Assembly: GCA_934718155.1 (NCBI GenBank)
Contig: CAKUZF010000003.1
Coordinates: 1-64,000, forward strand
Reading direction: 5' to 3'
DNA: 64,000 bases
Source of the DNA: an uncultured Parabacteroides sp.
GTDB taxonomy: Bacteria > Bacteroidota > Bacteroidia > Bacteroidales > Tannerellaceae
Made by a program: the position numbers and the translations under genes. Under the pieces are notes generated by a model. The model saw only the letters and a list, made by a program, of their open reading frames with translations, searched no databases and was not told where the DNA came from. Position 1 is the stretch's first letter, and each line of letters opens with the position of its first letter. Shown here in pieces: positions 16,165-25,891 of the stretch.

Positions 16165-17025
16165 TCACAACCGGTCGATCATGCCTCGCAGGCTCGCCTC
16201 CCAATGGGGAATGACCACGCCATAGGCAGCCTTAACCTTCGCCTTGTTCAACACGCTGTAGTGTGGACGGGCGGCAGCCGTCGGGTAGTCTTTAGTTTCG
16301 ATCGGGATAACCCGAGCCGTCAAGCCAGCCAGCTGAAGGATCTTCACCGTGAAGTCATACCAGCTGCAAACGCCCTCGTTGGAGAAATGAAAGACACCCG
16401 CCTCGAAGTGGCCTTGCTCGGCTTGCTCCACGATCGAGAGCATCATATCGGCCAAGTCGCCCGCATAGGTAGGCGTGCCCACCTGATCGAAGATCACTCG
16501 CAGCTCCTCACGCTCGGCTCCCAGTCGCAACATCGTCTTCACGAAGTTATGACCATACTCAGAGTAGAGCCACGCCGTGCGAAGAATCACCGAATTGGGG
16601 CAGCAAGCCAGAAGGGCCTCCTCGCCAGCCAACTTCGTACGACCATAGGCCGAGATGGGACAGGTCGGATCGGCCTCCACATAAGGACGACAATTCGTGC
16701 CGTCGAACACATAATCGGTTGAGACATGAATCACCTTCGCACCTACGACTTGCGCCGCTTGACCTACGTTTCGCACCGCCTCGCTATTGACGCGTGCGCA
16801 CAAAGGCTCCTCGCTCTCCGCCTTATCCACCGCCGTGTAGGCCGCACAGTTCAAGATGTAATCCACTCCGTGGCCGACCACAAAATCACGAACGGCCTCC
16901 GCATCGCAGAGGTCGAGCGTCTCCACATCCGTGAAATGAAACGAGAAGCGCGGATAGCGGCTTGCTCGGGCACGCAACGACTGCCCCAACTGTCCGTTTG
17001 CACCTGTTACCAATACTTCGATCAT
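16165..17025 (-). CDS. rfbD: dTDP-4-dehydrorhamnose reductase
   Basis: The 286-residue extended short-chain dehydrogenase has a dinucleotide-binding GANGQLGQ, the catalytic STDYVFDG and YGRTKLAGE (Tyr/Lys pair), and the family-typical RTAWLYSEYGHNFVKTM segment. It reduces dTDP-4-dehydro-L-rhamnose to dTDP-L-rhamnose for surface polysaccharide. The rfbA, rfbB and rfbC genes are not adjacent. Its start overlaps the stop of the upstream DUF4924 gene by 4 bp, so the two are translationally coupled. Confidence 0.94.
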   Translation of the reverse strand: MIEVLVTGANGQLGQSLRARASRYPRFSFHFTDVETLDLCDAEAVRDFVVGHGVDYILNCAAYTAVDKAESEEPLCARVNSEAVRNVGQAAQVVGAKVIHVSTDYVFDGTNCRPYVEADPTCPISAYGRTKLAGEEALLACCPNSVILRTAWLYSEYGHNFVKTMLRLGAEREELRVIFDQVGTPTYAGDLADMMLSIVEQAEQGHFEAGVFHFSNEGVCSWYDFTVKILQLAGLTARVIPIETKDYPTAAARPHYSVLNKAKVKAAYGVVIPHWEASLRGMIDRL

Positions 17026-17564
17026 AGCTCCAACTCGTTATTCATATCCGCACGATACTTCTCCGACAGCAGGGCCAAGAACGAGGTGATCTGCTTGATC
17101 GCCTCGGTTGTCTCCGCACTCACCTCCTTACGCTGCATCTTCAAGATCAGATAGCCATAGACCGCATTGAAGCAGGTCTCTATCTCGGGCAGCTCCTCGC
17201 CTCCCGACTTCGCACGCAGCTGCACGATGTAGGGCAACGTCTTGTAGTAGGCCGCTCCATAGACCATCTCCTTCGGCGAGCGCAACAAGCGCAGGTGCAG
17301 ATCGGTCAGGGCGATGATCACGTTCTTGTTCAACTGGATATGCCCCTTCTCCATCACGCCCTCGCTGCGCATCATATCGATCAACTCTTGATACCACTGC
17401 GTGATCTCTTCTTTCACGGCGGCAGGTTGCGCATAATGGGCAATCACCGTCTGGCGAATCGCATCGATATCGAAACGATTCGCCCGAATCAAGTCTTCCA
17501 CCTGCCACATATAGAGCAGGTATTCCGCTATATTCTCTTTTCTTTTCTTCCTCGCGATAATCAT
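17022..17564 (-). CDS. DUF4924 family protein
   Basis: The 180-residue, mostly alpha-helical soluble protein has an N-terminal ARKKRKENIAEYLLYMWQ and a core IARKK..NIAEYLLYM..VED pattern that matches a Bacteroidetes-specific family of unknown function (DUF4924). No catalytic motif is visible. It sits between the Mur-ligase-like gene and rfbD and overlaps both by 4 bp, so its product is made in step with cell-envelope enzymes. A role in envelope biogenesis is suggested by this context only. Confidence 0.75.
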   Translation of the reverse strand: MIIARKKRKENIAEYLLYMWQVEDLIRANRFDIDAIRQTVIAHYAQPAAVKEEITQWYQELIDMMRSEGVMEKGHIQLNKNVIIALTDLHLRLLRSPKEMVYGAAYYKTLPYIVQLRAKSGGEELPEIETCFNAVYGYLILKMQRKEVSAETTEAIKQITSFLALLSEKYRADMNNELEL

Positions 17565-18484
17565 GATTGCAAAGATAAGCTATATTCCGATAAGGCTTGG
17601 TAAAATATGGCATCTTTAACGCCTAACTGACGGCATACCAGCTGTGCGGCATGCAGGTTCACCAAGAAAAAACGATTGGGGATGTGGATTGGATAGTCGC
17701 CCGTGCGGGTTTGCAGAAAACTCCGTCCCTCCCGAACGACCACCGAAAGCTTCTCGAATGGGATGGCGGTGATGTCGCTTCGTACCTCCTGCGCCAGGCG
17801 GCTCACCACCGGATCCAAGCCATAATAGATCAGCTTGCCTTCGCGCTCGATGGAGTTGACAAACGACTGATAGGTGCTCCAGTAGGCCTCGGGCGAATCG
17901 TGGTCGGTCTCTTCCGACCAAGCCAAGTTGGTCATGACCGCGATGTGAGGCCGATAGAACTCCAGCTGGAAACGTTTATCAAGCTTCGAGGTAATGTGTT
18001 CGTCGCCCTCGATCAGCGCTATGCGGGCCTCGTAGCTCAAACGCACCCGATTGGGCAAAAGGTCGATTTGGCTCGTCAACGCATAATCGTAGGCCAAACG
18101 CTGCTGGCGCAACGCCGCGATAATCATCGAGATGATGGTCTTCTTCCCTTTCGAGCCAGCCACCACCACACGGATCTTAGTCAGCAGACGCTGATAGATG
18201 AACTCGGGGATCGACTGCAACAACAGCCCCAGCTCCTTGGCACGCAACAACTCAGGATTGTCGGGAGTCACCTCGGCTCCCAACACCACCGAATGTACAT
18301 CCTTTGTCAGCAGACCAGGGAACCATCCTTCGCCTTCGCAAGCACAGCCAGCCGCACGAAGACGATCTGCTTCGTCGGTCAAGCCTGTGCCCGAAGCACT
18401 CACCTCATATCCTTTCTCACGAAGAGCCAAAGCCAGATCTAAGACCAAAGGCTCGTTCACCGAGATAAAATGAACTCTACGCAT
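17561..18484 (-). CDS. Mur-ligase-like protein without a C-terminal domain (Mpl-related)
   Basis: The 307-residue protein has an N-terminal nucleotide-sugar-binding-like domain (about 1-105, VHFISVNEPLVLDLALALRE). The central ATPase domain has an altered P-loop, GSKGKKT (near 112), and the Mpl-like run EGDEHITSKLDKR..F.LEFYRPHIAVMTNLAW. Mpl joins UDP-MurNAc to recycled tripeptide and is about 450 residues. This protein stops just after the helix NLHAAQLVCRQLG, where the C-terminal amino-acid-binding domain would begin. The DUF4924 start overlaps its stop by 4 bp, so no missing domain follows. The start MRRVHF at 18484 is preferred to 18505. Enzymatic activity is doubtful. Confidence 0.75.
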   Translation of the reverse strand: MRRVHFISVNEPLVLDLALALREKGYEVSASGTGLTDEADRLRAAGCACEGEGWFPGLLTKDVHSVVLGAEVTPDNPELLRAKELGLLLQSIPEFIYQRLLTKIRVVVAGSKGKKTIISMIIAALRQQRLAYDYALTSQIDLLPNRVRLSYEARIALIEGDEHITSKLDKRFQLEFYRPHIAVMTNLAWSEETDHDSPEAYWSTYQSFVNSIEREGKLIYYGLDPVVSRLAQEVRSDITAIPFEKLSVVVREGRSFLQTRTGDYPIHIPNRFFLVNLHAAQLVCRQLGVKDAIFYQALSEYSLSLQS

Positions 18485-18731
18485 CGTTTTGATTTTAGCC
18501 TGCAAAAGTAATGAATTTAACGTTTACCACCGCCTGTTTACTCTATTTCTGATTTCTTCAAGCCTATCTCTTTCGAAAAACAAGCCGATAGAGGCAACGC
18601 ATCTCGCTAATCCAGTGAGAGAACCGCTCCAAACGCCTCGTAGAGGGCACGAAATAACACTTATTTGTTAATCTTTGGTCAACTATTAAAAATATCGAAC
18701 ACACCGTTATAATTAAATAAAAAATAATTCA

Positions 18732-18739
18732 TAAATTTG
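18732..18739 (+). promoter_or_regulatory. -7 promoter element for susC
   Basis: TAAATTTG is an exact TAnnTTTG match, about 150 bp before the susC ATG. The -33 region lacks TTTG, as expected for a promoter that depends on an activator or ECF sigma factor. Confidence 0.5.
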
Positions 18740-18774
18740 CCGCCGAGTTTCAGAATCCTATTCGATTACATAAG

Positions 18775-18875
18775 GCAACACTAGATCGGATGGGCATTCT
18801 CGACACCTCATATCTTGAGGATTTTCACAATTTATTCGAGGTATAACCTATATATATTATAATCGATAGTGTTGC
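18775..18875 (+). promoter_or_regulatory. Structured 5' leader of susC
   Basis: A nine-bp outer stem (GCAACACTA with TAGTGTTGC) encloses two smaller hairpins in the untranslated leader, ending 14 nt before the susC ATG at 18890. The arrangement could allow post-transcriptional control. No known riboswitch family is recognised. Confidence 0.4.
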
Positions 18876-18889
18876 GCAATCTAAGGATC

Positions 18890-21800
18890 ATGGGAAAAAA
18901 ACCTTTGTTCGCAGGTTTAGCATTATTGCTAGCAAGTTTTCCACCTTCTTTGATGGCTACCATCAATAGCGTATCAGACGCAGCTGCAACCTCTTTGGGT
19001 GGGGGGGTGCTTTCACAACAGATTCGAAGCGAATAACCGGTACGGTTGTTGATGCGAGTGGCATCCCTGTCATCGGTGCCAACGTAATCGTAGAGGGTAC
19101 GACTAACGGTACGATCACCGACATCGACGGAAAATTCATCATTGAAGGCGTGGAGACAGGCGCTACACTGAAAGTTTCTTACATCGGTTATGTTGATCAG
19201 ACCGTGAAAATCACGAATCAGAATGACTACTCAATCTCTCTGAAGGAGGATTCGCAGAACTTGGACGAGGTCGTAGTCGTAGGTTACGGTGTACAGAAGA
19301 AAGTAAACATGACTGGATCTATCTCCAACGTGAAGTCGGACGATTTGACCGCCATTCCGAACACCAACCTTTCAAACTCACTGGCAGGACGTGCGGCAGG
19401 TGCGACCATCGCCGGCAACTCAGGTTTGATGGGTGCTTCGTCAGAGATCCGTATGCGTGGTGGCTTTGGAGACCCGTTGTTCGTTATCGATGGTATCATC
19501 CGTGAGAAGGAGGACTTCGATAAGTTGGAGCCGTATGAAATCGATCAGATGAGCTTCTTGAAGGATGCGGCAACCGCTTCTATCTATGGATCAGCCGCTG
19601 GTAACGGTGTCGTTTTGGTCACGACCAAATCGGGACAGAAGAACCAGAAGCCGACCTTCAACTACCAGGGCTCTTACTCATTCAGCAAGCCGACCCAGGA
19701 GTTGTTCTCAAGACGTTGGAACGCAATCGACGAGTTGGACTATCAGAACGCCGTAGCGCGCTTCCGTGGCACCGCTGAGCCGAACGGCGAGAAGGAGTAT
19801 GCTTACTTCCGCGACAACAACATCAACTATGACGTGAACGACTGGATCTGGCAGAACCCGTGGAACACGAAGCACTCGCTGAGTGTGACTGGCGGTACGG
19901 AGAAGACGCAATACTACGTTATGGGATCTTTCCTGTCGGAGGAGGGTTCTTACGTTTCTTTGAAGAACAAGCAATACTCTTTGCGTTCGAACTTGACGAC
20001 GGAGTTGACCAAGTATATTAAGATGAACATCAACCTGTCGGGCAACCAGTCGAACGACCGCCGTTTCTACTGGCCGTTCGACGATGCCGACGACCAAGCG
20101 GTATATGACATCTATCGTTGTACGTTCAACGCCTTGAAGACTACGCCGTTCTACTCTTACCTGGACGGTACGCCCGCCAACGTACGCACCGAGTATCCGA
20201 TCTATCCGGACTACGGTTCTTGGCAGGGATGGAACCCGGTTGACCAGGTGATTGGCGATCGCTACGTGAAGACTCGCCGCCGCACGGTGAACGGCATCGT
20301 AGGCTTCGACTTCGACTTGAGCTTCATCACGAAGGGTTTGAGCACGAAGATCGTGGGCAACTACGTTGCGAAAGACTATAGCCGCAAGAAGTTTATGACC
20401 TTCCAGAAGAACTACAAGATGCAGCTGGCCGACCCGAGCGGCAACCGCTTCTTGCCGGGTCCGTTGAACTTGAACGAGTACAACACCTTCAACTTCTCGA
20501 ACAACTACGAGAACATGGAGTATCAGACCAAGCAGTTGTGGAGCGAGCAGTTCAACTGGTTCTTGAACTATGCGAACAGCTTCGGCAAGCACGACGTATC
20601 GGGTATGATCGTATTCGAGCAGGCTTCGAACGGAGGCGAGTATGTAGAGGCGAAGGCTGAGCAGCCGATGACCAACTTCGACCAGATGTTCAACTACTCT
20701 ACCGACGCTGAGCGCCGTTGGGGCGACGGTTTGGAATACACCGGAGGCCGCCTTTCATGGATCGGTCGTTTCAACTACACCTACGACCAGAAGTACATCG
20801 CCGAGTTCTCATTCCGCTACGACGGTAACACGCTGTTCCCCGACGGACATCGCTGGGGCTTCTTCCCCTCTGTGTCGGCCGCATGGCGTATCAGCCAGGA
20901 GCCGTTTATGCAGGGCGCATCCAGCTGGTTGAGCAACTTGAAACTGCGTGCTTCTTATGGTACAACCGGTAACGACTTGGACGTTAATGGCGATAAGATC
21001 ATTCCGTTCTCTTTCTTGCAGAAGTATAATGTTTCGACAGATAACCCCTACATGTTCGGCAGCAACTTGGCTTCGAGCATCGTAGCTGGCGCAACACCGA
21101 ACCCGACACTGACTTGGGCTACTTCTCGCACATTCAATGGCGGCTTCGACTTCGGTTTCTTCGACAACAAACTGTCGGGTACGTTCGACGCCTTCTATCG
21201 TAAGGAGACCGACATCCTGGGTGAGCGCACGGTTTCTTTGCCAAGCACTTACGGACAGAAATTGGCTCCCGAGAACTACGCCGCACGCTCATGGCGAGGT
21301 GGTGAGCTCACCTTGACTTGGATGGACAAGGCTGCCGATGGCGCAATCGACTACTCAGCTTACTTGAACTTAGGCTTCGCCCGCGACCAGTGGGACAAGC
21401 TGGACGAGTCGGCCATCTACAAAGAAGGAGGCAACTTGGCAAGCCTGTCGAAGGTGGGCATGTCTGACAGCCGTCTGATTGGTTACATCGCCGACCACTT
21501 GCTGACCGACCCCGCAGAGGTTGAGGCATTGAAGGCGAAAGGCTTCAAGCAATTCGGTCGTGACCCCTACTTGGGAGGTATCTTGTTTAAGGATACACGT
21601 AGCGACGGCTACAAAGAGGGTCCGGACAACAAGATCGACAACAACGACTCTTACAACTTGCTGACTGAGAACTCGACTCCGCGTATCAACTATGGTTTCG
21701 GTGGTAGCATCAAGTGGAAAGGCATCACGGTGGATGTTCACTTCCAAGGCGTAGGCAAGTACGACCGCATGGTGGGTGGTGTTGACGGTGGTTTCTACCA

Positions 21801-22167
21801 GCATGGTGGCGCCGTTCGTCCCTACTTCCCAATCTGGACAAGCGACAACGTATATGATCCGGACAGCAATCCTGGCGGTACTTATCCGCGCATCACGGGT
21901 AGCAGCTGGAACGAGTCAGGTGCTGGCAACACGAGCTACTGGCTGCGCAACGGCGCTTACCTGCGCTTGAAGAACTTGAACATTGCCTACGACCTGCCGA
22001 AGGTGGCTTTGCGTCCGTTGGGCATTTCTCGCGCACAGGTATTTGCCAATGCGACCAACCTGTTCTGCATCTCTTCTGTCACTGAGTTCTTGGATCCGGA
22101 GCAGAAGTACTACGACTCTTATCCGATGATGAAATCATTCTCATTCGGTCTTAATTTCACATTCTAA
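18890..22167 (+). CDS. SusC/RagA-family TonB-dependent transporter, interrupted by a frameshift
   Basis: The body of the gene, in the frame open from 18970, encodes an outer-membrane SusC-like transporter. It has a carboxypeptidase-regulatory-like domain (RITGTVVDASGIPVIGANV), the SusC-specific YGVQKK region, a plug domain and a barrel ending in SFGLNFTF. The natural start and signal (ATG 18890, MGKKPLFAGLALLLASF) lie in another frame, which stops at 19034-19036. One extra base anywhere in 18970-19033 would join them. A G7 tract at 19001-19007 is the most obvious slip site. This may be phase variation, a sequencing error or a true pseudogene. It pairs with the SusD gene 20 bp downstream to import an unknown glycan or peptide. 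Confidence 0.85.
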
Positions 22168-22187
22168 CATCAATAAACTGAGAGTAT

Positions 22188-23978
22188 ATGAAACTAAATA
22201 AATTCTTTGCCATTGCGTCGGCCGTATTGGTCTGGGGCGGTTTAACGACCAGCTGCGACACGTTGGACATCGACAACTTAGAGAGTTATGATGAGTCGAT
22301 GGTTTGGGGCGACTTGAACTTGGCAACCGCATACGTCAACAACCTGTATGCTGAGACATTCGGCAACTGGTCATACTCGGCCGACAGCAACTCTGAGCAA
22401 CTCACGGGTATGCCTTGGAAGTTAGGTACGATTACAGAGACAGGTAGCGACTACAAGAAATGGACCTACACGGAAGTGCGCCACATCAACGAGGGCATCA
22501 AGCGCCTGGAGAACTCAGAGCTGGACAAGGAGAAGGCCAACAACCTGTTGGGCCAAGCCTATTTCATGCGTGCCTACACCTACTACTTCATGGTGCTTCA
22601 TCATGGTGGTGTGCCCTACATCAAGGAGCCGCAGGATAAGGACAAAGACGACCTGTTCGTGAAGCGCAACTCTACGGCAGAGTGCTTCCAGTTTATGATT
22701 GAGGATTTGGATAAGGCCATCAGCCTATTGCCCGAGAAGAACGCGGCAAGCTCAGCCGAATACGGCCGTATCGACCAGTGCTTCGCCAAGGCATGGAAGG
22801 CCAAGACGCTGTTGCTGAAGTGCTCTCCGCAGTTCAACCCGAAGAATCCCTACAACAACGCTTACTGGGCTGAGGCTTACGCCGCAGCGAAAGAGGCTTA
22901 CGAGTTCTGTGCGAACCACGGCATCTCGCTGACCCCCGACTACGCCGACATCTGGTTGAAGGAGAAGGGTCCTGAGGTCGTGTTCCCGGTTGTAAACTCC
23001 AACCCGAACAAGACCGTTTACTACGAGGCCGGTTTGCGTCCCGCATCAGTCAGCCGTGGCACGAACGCCAACAACCCGACTTGGGAGTTCGTAAAGGCAT
23101 TCCCGATGAAGGATGGCAAGCAATTCGACGACCCGACTGGTGCTTACTATGTAGCCAACGAGGCAGAGCTGATGAAAAGCTTCTGGAAGAACCGCGACCC
23201 GCGCTTCAAAGAGGTTATCATGAGCAACGGCGATCTGTATCCCGTAGCTGGCAAGCCTGCAGGATATCGCCAGTACAATGCTTTGGGTATCAGTAGCGGT
23301 GACGACCAGTATGGCATCAACCCCGCCGCTCACACCAACGCGGTAAACAACGACGTCTACTCGGGCTTCTATCAGATGAAGGGTGCCGACAACTCATTGA
23401 CGCAGGCCAACATCTTGACTTACGACATCGACTTCATCTTGATGCGCTTCGCCGAGGTGATGTTCATCTATGCCGAGACCGCCAACGAGAATGGCCACTC
23501 CGACGTAGCCATCGAGATGCTGAAGCAGATCCGCAAACGTGCGGGTATCGAGGCTGGTGCCGACGGGCTGTATGGCTTGAAGGTGGGCAGTCAGGAGGAG
23601 ATTCGCAAGGCGATCCTCGACGAGCGCAACATCGAGCTTTGCTTCGAGGGCCATCGTTTCTGGGATTTGCGCCGTACTCGCAACATGATGCAACTGAAAG
23701 GCCAGACCAAGCATGGCCTGGAGGCTATTCCGGTGAACGCCGACGGTAGCGACATGGATTTGGCAGAAGCGAAGAAGAAGGCCGACAAGTACGAGCTGAC
23801 TACGGACGACTTCCGCTACTCGGTCTTGCAGATTCCGTTCAACCCGAACGCAGAGAAAGAGTTCATCATCGACGAATCCTATTATTTCTTCCCCATTCAA
23901 AAGGTCAACTTGGATGAGAATCCGAATTTGGAGCAGAATAATAACTGGGGCGGTACGTTTAATCCAACAATGGAGTAA
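22188..23978 (+). CDS. RagB/SusD-family substrate-binding lipoprotein
   Basis: The 596-residue protein has a lipoprotein signal (LTTSC, Cys23) followed by DTLDID, an acidic stretch that fits surface-lipoprotein export in Bacteroidetes. The TPR-rich SusD fold is recognisable from the N-terminal helices (NLATAYVNNLY), the LLGQAYFMRAYTYYFMVLHHGGVPYI segment and C-terminal LDERNIELCFEGHRFWDLRR. SusD caps the SusC barrel and binds substrate at the cell surface. It follows susC by 20 bp. A terminator-like hairpin at 24000-24037 separates it from the next gene and may reduce downstream expression. Confidence 0.95.
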   Translation: MKLNKFFAIASAVLVWGGLTTSCDTLDIDNLESYDESMVWGDLNLATAYVNNLYAETFGNWSYSADSNSEQLTGMPWKLGTITETGSDYKKWTYTEVRHINEGIKRLENSELDKEKANNLLGQAYFMRAYTYYFMVLHHGGVPYIKEPQDKDKDDLFVKRNSTAECFQFMIEDLDKAISLLPEKNAASSAEYGRIDQCFAKAWKAKTLLLKCSPQFNPKNPYNNAYWAEAYAAAKEAYEFCANHGISLTPDYADIWLKEKGPEVVFPVVNSNPNKTVYYEAGLRPASVSRGTNANNPTWEFVKAFPMKDGKQFDDPTGAYYVANEAELMKSFWKNRDPRFKEVIMSNGDLYPVAGKPAGYRQYNALGISSGDDQYGINPAAHTNAVNNDVYSGFYQMKGADNSLTQANILTYDIDFILMRFAEVMFIYAETANENGHSDVAIEMLKQIRKRAGIEAGADGLYGLKVGSQEEIRKAILDERNIELCFEGHRFWDLRRTRNMMQLKGQTKHGLEAIPVNADGSDMDLAEAKKKADKYELTTDDFRYSVLQIPFNPNAEKEFIIDESYYFFPIQKVNLDENPNLEQNNNWGGTFNPTME

Positions 23979-23999
23979 ATTTGTAGCGTGAACAACTGG

Positions 24000-24037
24000 A
24001 AAGAGCGGGGGCTTGTTCTAAGCCTCCGCTCTTTTTC
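24000..24037 (+). terminator. Terminator or attenuator after susD
   Basis: AAAGAGCGGGGGCTT pairs with AAGCCTCCGCTCTTT, with a five-base loop and a T5 tail. It lies 22 bp after the susD stop and 35 bp before the next gene on the same strand. Confidence 0.85.
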
Positions 24038-24071
24038 AAAATAGATGTGTAACGAATAAAAGAATGAGAAA

Positions 24072-24959
24072 ATGAATTGGAAAGCAATTTGCGCGGCTTT
24101 ACTTTTGGCCGCCGGCACACCCGTGTGTGCGCAACAGGGCATCACGATCGGCGTCATTCAGTATGACTGGAGCAACCTGGACAAGAGTTTCGCCGACCTG
24201 CACAACCAGGGCTTCGGCTCTTGCGAGTTAAACTACAAACCGGGCGTGATGACGCAAGCCTATGCCGACCAGGTGAAGGCCGCTTCGAAAAAACACAACA
24301 TCAAGGTGACCACCTTGGTGGGCGTTCCGGGCACGAAGAGCCAATGGAACTTCCGCAAAGGCCCCTCAACGATCGGACTGGTTCCGACCGATGAGCGCAC
24401 GGAGAAGCTCGCCACCTATCACGAGATGATCGACTTCTGCCAGATGGCTGAGATTCCCGCCATGCACTCACACTTCGGCTTCATCCCCGAGGATCCCTCG
24501 TCGGAGCAGTACCTCGACTTCGTGAAGGTGATGAAAGACCTGGGCAACTATGCCAAGGAGCGTGGCGTGATGATCTATTTCGAGACGGGACAGGAGACAC
24601 CGACCACCCTGATCCGCGCCATTCAAGACATCGGCACAGGCAACCTTTTCATCAACTGCGACCTGGCCAACTTGCTGATGTATGGCAAGTCGAACTCGCT
24701 GGATGCCGTGAAGATGTTCGGCTCCCTGATTAAGGAATTTCACGCAAAAGACGGCAAATACCCCGACCCAAAGAACCCGTATGAGCTGGGCGCAGAGGTG
24801 CCTATCCCTACGGGCGACGTGAACTTCCCGGCCGTCATTGCCGAGCTGAAGAAGCAGGGCTTCCAAGGCGCAGTGACCATCGAGTGCGAGCTGAACGGTT
24901 CTCGCCACGACTACGTGGTCAAGACCCGCCAGTATTTGCAGGAATTGTTAGACAAGTAA
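24072..24959 (+). CDS. Secreted sugar phosphate isomerase/epimerase-like TIM-barrel protein
   Basis: The 295-residue protein has a signal peptide ending VCA, cleaved before Gln22. The remainder fits the AP endonuclease 2/xylose isomerase-like TIM barrel. Probable metal ligands are His (MHSHFGF), Glu (YFETGQETPTT), Asp (INCDLANLL), His (EFHAKDGK) and Glu in VTIECELNG. Secreted members in Bacteroidetes are thought to act on carbohydrate-derived substrates, but the reaction is not known. Its place after the SusC/SusD pair suggests it processes the imported compound in the periplasm. A hairpin at 24000-24037 lies between. Confidence 0.83.
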   Translation: MNWKAICAALLLAAGTPVCAQQGITIGVIQYDWSNLDKSFADLHNQGFGSCELNYKPGVMTQAYADQVKAASKKHNIKVTTLVGVPGTKSQWNFRKGPSTIGLVPTDERTEKLATYHEMIDFCQMAEIPAMHSHFGFIPEDPSSEQYLDFVKVMKDLGNYAKERGVMIYFETGQETPTTLIRAIQDIGTGNLFINCDLANLLMYGKSNSLDAVKMFGSLIKEFHAKDGKYPDPKNPYELGAEVPIPTGDVNFPAVIAELKKQGFQGAVTIECELNGSRHDYVVKTRQYLQELLDK

Positions 24960-25011
24960 GAAAGCGCGGCATAGAAGTGCCAGCAATTGTTAGTTTTAAA
25001 AAGAAGATATC

Positions 25012-25878
25012 ATGCAGCTCTATCTGATAGATACTGGCTATTTCTATGCCGACGGAGGCGCCATGTTTGGCGCGATCCCCAAAACCTCGTGGTGCCGCCG
25101 CTACAAAAGCGACGACATGAATAGCTGCGTATTAGCCATGCGTACCCTCGTGATCAAGGATGACGACGGGCGGGTGATCCTTGTGGATAACGGAGCGGGA
25201 GACAAACACCTCAAACCGCTTGGCTACTACCGCTTCTTCAGGACGCAAGACCTGAGCGAGGCGCTGCGGGCGATTGGCATCCGCCCAGAGGAGGTGACCG
25301 ACATGGTCTTCACCCACTTACACTTCGACCATTGCGGCTACACGACACTGCAATCGCCCGACGGGTTGCGCCTGGCCTTCCCCAACGCAACCCACTGGGT
25401 GAGCCGCACGCAATGGGAAAACTTCTGCCAGCCACACCCCTTAGAGGCCGGCTCCTACTTCGCCGAAGATATGTGGCCAGTCGCCGAAGCCGGACGGTTG
25501 CGCCTGGTGGAAGAGGCCGAGGCTGAGCTCACGCCCCATGTGCGCCTGCGCCTTTTCGACGGCCACACCCCGGGGCAGATAGTCGTTGCCTGCCAAACGC
25601 CCGAGCAGCTCTACCTTTTCGCTGGCGACGTGATCCCCTTGGCGGCCCATGTCTCGCTGGAATGGATCTCGGCCTACGACGGCTGCCCCATCCTGTCTTA
25701 CGACGCCAAGGCACGCTTACTGGAAGAAGCTGTCGCACAGGAGGCTGCGATCATCTACTGCCACGACGCCTACACGCCTTGCAGCAAGGTGAAACGCATC
25801 AACGCATTTTATAGCAAAGGGAAAGCAATCAACTTACCCGTTTTTTCCGTAAGTTCGCGTAAAGAATCAAACTTATAA
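25012..25878 (+). CDS. Metallo-beta-lactamase-fold hydrolase
   Basis: The 288-residue cytoplasmic protein has the metal-binding HLHFDH motif (His102, His104, Asp106, His107), a DGHTPGQ (second His), an AGDV Asp ligand and a final YCHDAY His. This full set marks an active dinuclear-metal hydrolase. The N-terminal pattern resembles quorum-quenching lactonases and related members of the family, but the substrate is unknown. It follows the TIM-barrel gene by about 50 bp and precedes the DUF2027 gene by 13 bp, and so may belong with either unit. Confidence 0.83.
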   Translation: MQLYLIDTGYFYADGGAMFGAIPKTSWCRRYKSDDMNSCVLAMRTLVIKDDDGRVILVDNGAGDKHLKPLGYYRFFRTQDLSEALRAIGIRPEEVTDMVFTHLHFDHCGYTTLQSPDGLRLAFPNATHWVSRTQWENFCQPHPLEAGSYFAEDMWPVAEAGRLRLVEEAEAELTPHVRLRLFDGHTPGQIVVACQTPEQLYLFAGDVIPLAAHVSLEWISAYDGCPILSYDAKARLLEEAVAQEAAIIYCHDAYTPCSKVKRINAFYSKGKAINLPVFSVSSRKESNL

Positions 25879-25891
25879 AAGGATAAACAAG

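Larger units (their letters stand above)
18485..18889. other. Divergent intergenic region with structured susC leader
   Basis: No gene is supported. An exact plus-strand TAnnTTTG box is at 18732-18739. Downstream, GCAACACTA (18775-18783) pairs with TAGTGTTGC (18867-18875), enclosing smaller hairpins (CCTCA/TGAGG and AGGT/ACCT). The susC leader of about 145 nt is therefore strongly folded. Confidence 0.6.
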
